DNA from: JAGLHV01 sp023132075 [NCBI: bacterium] | Lineage (GTDB): Bacteria; CBDUZB01; JAGLHV01 | NCBI GenBank assembly: GCA_023132075.1 | Contig: JAGLYT010000079.1 | Location: 1 to 7,240 of the forward strand | Length of the DNA stretch: 7,240 nucleotides | Direction of reading: 5' to 3' | Shown: piece after piece, positions 1-5,514 of the stretch | Layout: the number at the start of each line of letters is the position of its first letter | How positions within the stretch are numbered: position 1 is the first letter of the stretch | The notes under the pieces: generated by a model | The model's input: the letters and a program-made list of their open reading frames with translations, nothing else | The model's database searches: none | What the model was told of the DNA's origin: nothing | Translations under genes and position numbers: made by a program

Positions 1-1
1 C

Positions 2-934
2 GATTTGCTTTTTTTACCACTGGTGGCTTTTATTGTTTTATCCGGTCTTATAAATTATGATGATACTTTTGGATACGATTTTGAAATTAATCGCGCTTTT
101 ATCCCGATGCATGAACAAACATATAATTTTTTGATAAAAAACAAGGAATATTTGAGTGCTACTGATTCGGGAGAAAGATTAACAGAGCTTAATCCTGATA
201 GTGCTGAGGCATTTACTAATTTAGGCTGGCCATATTTTAATTGCAAAGCAGTGGATAAATCCATAGAAAGTTATCGGAGGGCGATGGATTTAGACCCTCA
301 GTATCTTATGGCGTATTTGGATCTTGCTTTAGCTTACTATACCCAGGGCTCAATAGATGAAGCTATACATGTTTACAAAAAAATAGACGAAATGTATCCT
401 CATAACCCATTTGTATTTAATATTTTAGGGAATTTTCTTGCAGAAAAAGGACAGTATGAGGAAGCAAAGATAATACTCAAATGTGCGGTTGATTTTTCTC
501 CTGATAATATATTTTTTTCCCTTGATTTGGCTAAACTCTTACTTGCTACAGAACAGTATGAGGAAGCGATTAAGGGCTATGAGTATATTTTAAAATATGA
601 TCCGGAAAATAAAAAAATCAAAAAAATTTTAGAGATTATTCAATTAGAAAAGGAAATAAAAGCTCATCCTTTAGACAAGAAAACAATATCTCTTTATCAA
701 AAAGTAGGAAGTTTTTGGTATAGTACCGGAAATTATAATAAAGCTATAGAAAAAATGGAGAAGTTAGTTGCTTTGGCCCCGAATAATGTACGGGCTCACT
801 ATAATCTTGCTCAGGCCTATAAAGCTTCCGGGAATTTACAAAAAGCAAAGTCTATGTATGAAAAATCTTTAAAACTTAAACCTGATTTTATTGAGGCAGC
901 AATGGAATTAGACAACTTGCGGGCAGAGGAGTAG
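2..934 (+). CDS. Membrane-anchored TPR protein, 5' end missing
   Basis: The reading frame is already open at the first base, so the gene starts upstream. The TTG at 5 is only the first possible start in view and has no visible ribosome site. Counting from it, residues 1-16 are strongly hydrophobic and look like the end of a transmembrane helix. A linker of about 45 residues follows. Then come roughly six tetratricopeptide repeats at about 67-100, 101-134, 135-168, 169-201, 227-260 and 261-294, with the usual G/A-Y...A...Y..A...P spacing. A charged helical insert (about 202-226) separates repeats four and five. TPR arrays mediate protein-protein contacts; no catalytic motif is visible. In glycan loci such proteins are either single-helix scaffolds or the C-terminal tail of a polytopic glycosyltransferase, and the missing N-terminus leaves both open. 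The TAG stop lies 4 nt before the next start, suggesting one operon. The TPR call is firm; the role is inferred. Confidence 0.85.
   Translation, partial: DLLFLPLVAFIVLSGLINYDDTFGYDFEINRAFIPMHEQTYNFLIKNKEYLSATDSGERLTELNPDSAEAFTNLGWPYFNCKAVDKSIESYRRAMDLDPQYLMAYLDLALAYYTQGSIDEAIHVYKKIDEMYPHNPFVFNILGNFLAEKGQYEEAKIILKCAVDFSPDNIFFSLDLAKLLLATEQYEEAIKGYEYILKYDPENKKIKKILEIIQLEKEIKAHPLDKKTISLYQKVGSFWYSTGNYNKAIEKMEKLVALAPNNVRAHYNLAQAYKASGNLQKAKSMYEKSLKLKPDFIEAAMELDNLRAEE
927..931 (+). promoter_or_regulatory. Ribosome binding site of the asnB-like gene
   Basis: AGGAG lies inside the last codons of the TPR gene, 7 nt before the GTG at 939 and 5 nt before an out-of-frame ATG at 937. It supports initiation at GTG 939, which puts the catalytic cysteine at residue 2. 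Its position inside the upstream gene suggests translational coupling. Confidence 0.65.
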
Positions 935-938
935 AAAT

Positions 939-2834
939 GTGTGTGGTATTTGTGGTTTTGCTGGTGTAGATGACAATAATTTACTGGATAAAATGATTGA
1001 GTCTTTGGGGCACCGGGGCCCGGATAGCAACGGTAAATATAACAATAAAAAATTCCGGATAGGATTAGGGCATAACCGCTTGGGGATAATAGATTTAAAA
1101 GGAGGGAATCAACCTCTATTTAATGAAGACAAATCTGTTTGTCTTGTTTGTAATGGGATTATTTATAATTTTAAAGAATTAAGGGATGAACTAAGGGATA
1201 AGGGGCATATATTTTATACCCAGACTGATTCAGAAGTTATTATCCATTTATATGAAGAAAAAGGAGAGAAATGTGTAGATAGTTTTAATGGTAAATTTGC
1301 TTTTGCTCTTTGGGATGAAAGAAAAAAAAAGTTGTTTATAGCTCGTGATCGGTTAGGTATTTGTCCTTTATATTATACTGTTTTGAACGGATGTTTTCTT
1401 TTTGCTTCAGAAATTAAAGCTATTCTCCAAAGTTTTTTGGTAAAAAGAGACCCGGATTTTTTATCGTTAGATGCTTATTTGTCTTTCCGTTATGTTCCCG
1501 GTCCCCGAACGATGTTTAAAGGAATTCTTGAATTACTTCCGGGGTGTGTTTTAATTTATCAAAATGGTAAGGTAAAGATAGATAGATACTGGGATGTAAG
1601 GAAAAAGTTAAATAGGAGCGGTAGTGAAGAGGAATATTATGAATTGCTGGTTGATTCGGTGCGTAAACGGTTGCTTAGTGATGTTCCTGTGGGAATGTAT
1701 TTAAGCGGGGGAATAGATTCAACGGCCATTTTATCATTAATGAACGGTTTTACCAAGCCGGTTAAAACATTTAGTATCGGTTTTGAATCCGGGCCGGATG
1801 AATTAGAACAGGCACGGGAAATTTCGTTATTTTATAAAACCCAGCATCAGGAAGTAATTGTTAAAGAAAAAGAATTTCAATTGTTACCGGAAATAGTGAA
1901 GTTTTTAGATAATCCATTAGGTGATGCAATAGTTATTCCTCTTTATTATCTTTCAAAATTAGCTAAGCAATCTGGGGTAAAGGTAATTCTTACCGGGGAT
2001 GGGGCAGATGAATTGTTGGGTGGCTATGTTCACCATTTCGTTTTTAATTATTTAGAGCTTTATAAAAAATCCGTTCCTGATTTTGTTCAAATTAACCTGA
2101 TAAATAAATTTATGCAAATTATTCCTTTAAAGGTGCTGGACTTTTTTTTTCCTTATCCGGCGTCTCTGGGACAGGAGGGAAGGAGCAGATTCTTAGGGTA
2201 TCTTGGTGGAGGGCAAAACAGAGAAAGATTTTATTTTGAATTGCTTAGTTTGTTTACCAGTGAGGATAAGAAAAAGTTATATACTAAAGAATTATTTGAT
2301 GAAATAGAAACAAGTAAAAGGGAGGTAGGTATAGATTTTACGGATGGTTTTAAAAAGAAAGAGAATAATACTTTTTTGCAAAATTTAATTTTTTGGGATT
2401 TAGCAAATTGGTTACCCCATAATATTCTTTTTAAAAATGACCGGATGGCAATGGCTAATTCGGTAGAATGCAGAGTTCCTTTTCTTGACCACCGGTTAGT
2501 CGAATTTTCTTTAAATCTTAGAGATAAAGATAGAATAAACGGACTAGTTAATAAGTGTTTTTTACGTAAGGCAATGAAAAATTATTTGCCTGAAAAAGTA
2601 GTTAAGAGAAAGAAAAAGGCGTTTTATTTTCCGGTAAATAGGTATTTCAAAGGAAAATTTAAAAATGATGTTGAATCTGTTCTTTCTTCAATGATGATTA
2701 ATCAAAGAGGATATTTTAACTATAATTTTATTGAAAATATTTTGAAAAAACGGCAGGACTCGCCTTTAATTTATGATAAACAAATTATGGCTTTAACTAT
2801 TTTAGAACTCTGGAATCAGGCTTTTTTAACTTAA
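939..2834 (+). CDS. asnB: AsnB-type glutamine-dependent amidotransferase
   Basis: This 631-residue protein has the asparagine synthase B architecture: an N-terminal Ntn glutaminase domain (about 1-210) and a C-terminal ATP-pyrophosphatase synthase domain (about 230-610). In the family, ammonia released from glutamine attacks an adenylylated carboxylate. Visible residues are the nucleophile Cys2 in MCGICGF, HRGPD at 25-29, Arg47, Asn72-Gly73, Asp97 and RDRLG at 136-140. The synthase domain shows the PP-loop SGGIDS at 256-261, GDGADE at 353-358, Asp501-Arg502 and SVECRVPFLDH at 508-518. The GTG start is forced by Cys2 and has AGGAG 7 nt upstream. The nearby ATG at 937 is out of frame and soon stops. 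Residue 74, normally Glu in the NGE glutamine-binding motif, is Ile. Between glycosyltransferases, the likely job is amidation of a sugar carboxylate (compare WbpS, WbtH) rather than asparagine supply, though free aspartate cannot be excluded. The symbol names the family, not a proven substrate. Confidence 0.93.
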   Translation: MCGICGFAGVDDNNLLDKMIESLGHRGPDSNGKYNNKKFRIGLGHNRLGIIDLKGGNQPLFNEDKSVCLVCNGIIYNFKELRDELRDKGHIFYTQTDSEVIIHLYEEKGEKCVDSFNGKFAFALWDERKKKLFIARDRLGICPLYYTVLNGCFLFASEIKAILQSFLVKRDPDFLSLDAYLSFRYVPGPRTMFKGILELLPGCVLIYQNGKVKIDRYWDVRKKLNRSGSEEEYYELLVDSVRKRLLSDVPVGMYLSGGIDSTAILSLMNGFTKPVKTFSIGFESGPDELEQAREISLFYKTQHQEVIVKEKEFQLLPEIVKFLDNPLGDAIVIPLYYLSKLAKQSGVKVILTGDGADELLGGYVHHFVFNYLELYKKSVPDFVQINLINKFMQIIPLKVLDFFFPYPASLGQEGRSRFLGYLGGGQNRERFYFELLSLFTSEDKKKLYTKELFDEIETSKREVGIDFTDGFKKKENNTFLQNLIFWDLANWLPHNILFKNDRMAMANSVECRVPFLDHRLVEFSLNLRDKDRINGLVNKCFLRKAMKNYLPEKVVKRKKKAFYFPVNRYFKGKFKNDVESVLSSMMINQRGYFNYNFIENILKKRQDSPLIYDKQIMALTILELWNQAFLT

Positions 2835-2855
2835 GAGAGTGCCCAATATTCAAAC

Positions 2856-2864
2856 AAGGGGGAG
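2856..2864 (+). promoter_or_regulatory. Ribosome binding site deciding the GT2 start
   Basis: AAGGGGGAG ends 4 nt before the ATG at 2869. It is the strongest Shine-Dalgarno-like site in the window. It favours ATG 2869 over the in-frame GTG at 2839, which would add ten residues that do not resemble the family's N-terminus. Confidence 0.65.
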
Positions 2865-2868
2865 TGGA

Positions 2869-3762
2869 ATGGATGAATTAATCAGCATTATTATTCCGGT
2901 CTATAATGAAGAAAAAGCAATCGGTCAGGTTATAGACGAAGTTAAAGAAGTAATGAATAATAATCAATATAAATATGAATTTATTATAGTTGATGATGCA
3001 TCTACCGATAAAACAGTAGAAATTGCTTTGTCTAAAAAGGTAAAACCGATAAAACATTTTATGCATAAAGGGTCGGGAGCTGCCCGTAAAACCGGGATAA
3101 AAATAGCCAAAGGAAGCATTATTGTTATGCTTGACGGGGATGGGACGTATTCCCCTGAAGATATTCCCCGAATGTTGGAATTATTTCCTCAATGTGACCA
3201 GGTAATTGGTAAAAGAACAAGTGAAAAAGGGAGTTTTGTTTTATTTCGTAAGCCTGTTAAATGGCTAATTAAAAAATTAGCTTCTTACTTAACCGGGGTT
3301 AAGATTCCGGACCTTAATTCTGGGCTAAGAGCTTTTAAAAAAGATTTAATGGTAAAATATTTATGGGCTTTTCCTGATGGCTTTTCCTGTGTTTCTACAA
3401 TGACTGTCGCTTTTTTATGTAATGGGTACATGGTTAAATGGATCCCTACGGAATATCGTTCCCGGATAGGCAGATCAAAATTTCACCCTATAAAAGATAC
3501 TTATAATTACATTTTAACCGTAATTAAGATAGTAATGTATTTTAATCCGCTTAAGATATTTTTACCTTTAAGTTTCTTGTTAATGACCTTAGGAATAGTA
3601 AAAACACTTTATGATTTCTTTTTTGTAGTAGGAAAGATGCAAATGTCGGATATTGTTATAATTTTGAGTAGTCTTTTAATTGCTGTTTTTGGTTTTCTGG
3701 CTGACCTTATTGTAGTCCAGGGAAAAGCGAAAGATTACAATAGTTCCGGGGAAAACAAATGA
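2869..3762 (+). CDS. Family 2 glycosyltransferase, polyprenyl-phosphate type
   Basis: This 297-residue protein has a GT-A catalytic domain (about 1-220) followed by two or three C-terminal hydrophobic segments (about 225-254 and 261-283). That is the plan of dolichol/undecaprenyl-phosphate sugar synthases such as DPMS, GtrB and ArnC. The chain opens with IIPVYNEE at 8-15. VDDAS at 41-45 and DGD at 89-91 supply the nucleotide-sugar and metal contacts. DLNSGLR at 148-154 matches the conserved D..SG.R block, and RSRIGRSK at 197-204 matches the basic block before the membrane part. The inferred reaction is transfer of a sugar from a nucleotide donor to a polyprenyl phosphate on the cytosolic membrane face. 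The sugar cannot be read from the sequence. ATG 2869 is preferred to GTG 2839 because of the ribosome site and because family proteins begin just before the IIPVYNE strand. The TGA overlaps the next gene's ATG (ATGA), indicating coupling. It could supply donor to the GT-C gene downstream. Confidence 0.92.
   Translation: MDELISIIIPVYNEEKAIGQVIDEVKEVMNNNQYKYEFIIVDDASTDKTVEIALSKKVKPIKHFMHKGSGAARKTGIKIAKGSIIVMLDGDGTYSPEDIPRMLELFPQCDQVIGKRTSEKGSFVLFRKPVKWLIKKLASYLTGVKIPDLNSGLRAFKKDLMVKYLWAFPDGFSCVSTMTVAFLCNGYMVKWIPTEYRSRIGRSKFHPIKDTYNYILTVIKIVMYFNPLKIFLPLSFLLMTLGIVKTLYDFFFVVGKMQMSDIVIILSSLLIAVFGFLADLIVVQGKAKDYNSSGENK
3748..3752 (+). promoter_or_regulatory. Ribosome binding site of the toroid gene
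   Basis: GGGGA lies 6 nt before the ATG at 3759, inside the end of the GT2 gene. Together with the 4-base ATGA overlap it supports the chosen start and coupled translation. Confidence 0.5.
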
Positions 3763-5477
3763 GGGAAAAAATTATTACTAATATACCCAGGCTCCTTTCA
3801 TTACTGGACAGGAATAAGTTTTCTCCTACTTATGGATGTTTCGACCGTTCGTATTGGCATTATAAAGTCGTTGATTTTCCTGCCGCTACTTATCAGCAGG
3901 GAGTATTGGTGCTGGCATTATTGTACAAAAATCAATTTTCAGAAAATCTTTATTATAAAAATAATAAGATTCTTGATTATATTTCTGCAGGGATGTTATT
4001 CTGGGCAAATATCCAGAATAAAGATGGGTCGTTTAATGAGTGGTATCCCAACGAACGCAGTTTTGTAGCTACTGCTTTTACTTCTTATGCTCTTTCAGAA
4101 GCTTATTTAATATTAAAGGATGAATTTTCTAATAAGGATAAGTTAAAAGATATAGTTGAAAATGCTTTAAAAAAAACAGGGAAATGGCTTTTGGAAAAAG
4201 ATGACAAGAACGTTTTTAACCATACAGCAGGGGCAATTGCCGGTTTATATAATATTTATTTAATTACCGGAGAGAATAGATTTAAATCGGCGGCTGAGGA
4301 CAAGGTTAAGCTTATTTCTGAATATCAAAATGAAGAAGGATGGTTTTATGAATACGGTGGAGCGGACATAGGATATTTAACTGTATCCCTGGATTATCTG
4401 GCTAAATATTTCCAAAAAAGTAATGATTTAAAAATAAAGGAAATATTAAAAAAAGCTTTAGATTTTATGGGATTTTTTGTTCATCCGGATGGAACAATGG
4501 GGGGCGAGTACGGAAGCCGTAACACAAAATATATTTTACCCCACGGGTTAACTATTTTAGCCGGGCAATTCGAAGCTGCCGGGTATATTTTGAGTAAGTT
4601 TCACCAGTCTTTGGAAAATAGACGGACAGTGATTCCCTCTACAGTGGATGACCGGTATTTTGTGTTTTTTTATATGTCAAATTTTCTTCAAGCGAGTTTA
4701 AAGAAATACAATCAACCGAAACAAGAACAAGAAGAAGAATGTCTTCCGTTTTCAAAATTCAACCATGTTTTTTCCCGTTCGGGATTAATAACAGTTAAAA
4801 ATCAATGGTTTCATATTCTCTCTAATTTTAAAAAAGGGGGAATTATGCAGATTTTTAATGTGCAATCGGATAACCCTCATTTAGTTTATTCAGACAGCGG
4901 TTATTTTGCTAAGTTAAAAAATGGAAAAATTATTACTTCCGGGTGGTTAAATTCTGATACTTGCTTTTTAGGTAAAGAAAATAGTCCTTTTAAAATAAAA
5001 TTTAGTACCGGTTTCGTTTATGTTAAATACCGGTTTTTTTCCGCAAGCAAATTTATATTTTTCCGGTTATTTAATTATATTTTAGGGAGAAATAGTTATT
5101 TTGGTTCTCTGTTTAATGAGTATATAAAGAAGATTATTATAACAAAAAAGAAAAAAATACCTTTAAAGTTAGAAAGAGAAATTATAATAGAAAACAATGA
5201 GATTATTATTAAAGATAAGATAAGTAAAGAAAAAAATACTTATTTTTTTGAAGAACTTAATATAACAGATTGTTTAACCAGTATGCATAGCCCGACTTCT
5301 TTATATTTTGTACCCAATGATTTAATAAATAATTCATTGACCGCATTTAACTTTGCAGAACTACTGAATAACAATGACTGGTTTTATTTAGAAATACGTT
5401 TAATTTTTGAGGATAATTTGGTAAATATAAAATATGTGCTTAATGGGAATGAAATTTTAACACAAAAGTCAAACTAA
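3759..5477 (+). CDS. Lyase-fold-like protein: helical toroid plus beta domain
   Basis: This 572-residue protein has two halves. Residues 1-320 are helical and carry repeated aromatic/Gly turns typical of an (alpha/alpha) toroid: FDRSYWHYK at 28-36, DGSFNEWYPNERS at 89-101, FNHTAG at 153-158, EEGWFYEYGGAD at 192-203 and HPDGTMGGEYGSRNT at 242-256. Residues 332-572 are beta-rich (FSRSGL at 338-343, YSDSGYF at 377-383, then alternating strands), with a very basic, aromatic stretch at about 422-470. Toroid plus beta sandwich is the layout of heparinase II/III, alginate and chondroitin-AC-type lyases. Asn154-His155, Tyr251 and Arg254 are plausible active-site residues, but this is inference. There is no signal peptide or transmembrane helix, so the protein appears cytosolic, which is unusual for a degradative lyase. 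In a biosynthetic operon it may trim, epimerise or bind a uronate-containing chain. The start overlaps the upstream stop and TAA ends it 17 nt before the next gene. The fold class is moderately sure; the activity is unknown. Confidence 0.75.
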   Translation: MREKIITNIPRLLSLLDRNKFSPTYGCFDRSYWHYKVVDFPAATYQQGVLVLALLYKNQFSENLYYKNNKILDYISAGMLFWANIQNKDGSFNEWYPNERSFVATAFTSYALSEAYLILKDEFSNKDKLKDIVENALKKTGKWLLEKDDKNVFNHTAGAIAGLYNIYLITGENRFKSAAEDKVKLISEYQNEEGWFYEYGGADIGYLTVSLDYLAKYFQKSNDLKIKEILKKALDFMGFFVHPDGTMGGEYGSRNTKYILPHGLTILAGQFEAAGYILSKFHQSLENRRTVIPSTVDDRYFVFFYMSNFLQASLKKYNQPKQEQEEECLPFSKFNHVFSRSGLITVKNQWFHILSNFKKGGIMQIFNVQSDNPHLVYSDSGYFAKLKNGKIITSGWLNSDTCFLGKENSPFKIKFSTGFVYVKYRFFSASKFIFFRLFNYILGRNSYFGSLFNEYIKKIIITKKKKIPLKLEREIIIENNEIIIKDKISKEKNTYFFEELNITDCLTSMHSPTSLYFVPNDLINNSLTAFNFAELLNNNDWFYLEIRLIFEDNLVNIKYVLNGNEILTQKSN

Positions 5478-5491
5478 TCTTTTCTTGAAAG

Positions 5492-5514
5492 ACAATGAAA
5501 ACAATGAAAACAAT
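5492..5514 (+). repeat. 9-base tandem repeat at a start codon
   Basis: The unit ACAATGAAA occurs twice in direct succession (5492-5500, 5501-5509) and is followed by a partial third copy (ACAAT). It duplicates the start codon in frame, giving Met-Lys-Thr-Met-Lys-Thr. The unit length is a multiple of three, so copy changes keep the frame. Confidence 0.8.

Noticed and set aside
55-264. Minus-strand ORF of 69 codons
   Set aside because: It lies wholly inside the TPR gene, has no ribosome site or recognisable domain, and is a shadow of the real coding frame.
1013-1023. GC-rich near-palindrome CCGGGGCCCGG as an operator or hairpin
   Set aside because: It encodes the conserved HRGPD block of the amidotransferase, so codon content explains it.
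2142-2150. Run of nine T as a slippage site or terminator
   Set aside because: It encodes three Phe in frame inside the AsnB homologue, no hairpin precedes it, and conserved motifs continue in the same frame on both sides.
2839-2868. N-terminal extension of the GT2 gene from GTG 2839
   Set aside because: It adds ten residues without family resemblance. A strong ribosome site sits right before ATG 2869, and the family N-terminus fits that start.
2878-3066. Minus-strand ORF of 62 codons
   Set aside because: It is antisense to the conserved start of the GT2 catalytic domain. Its aromatic-rich composition is what reverse-reading AT-rich coding sequence gives.
3832-4068. Plus-strand ORF of 78 codons in another frame
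   Set aside because: It overlaps the toroid gene completely and shows no start signal or domain.
5478-5494. Promoter or terminator between the toroid and GT-C genes
   Set aside because: The 17-base gap holds no inverted repeat or recognisable promoter boxes.
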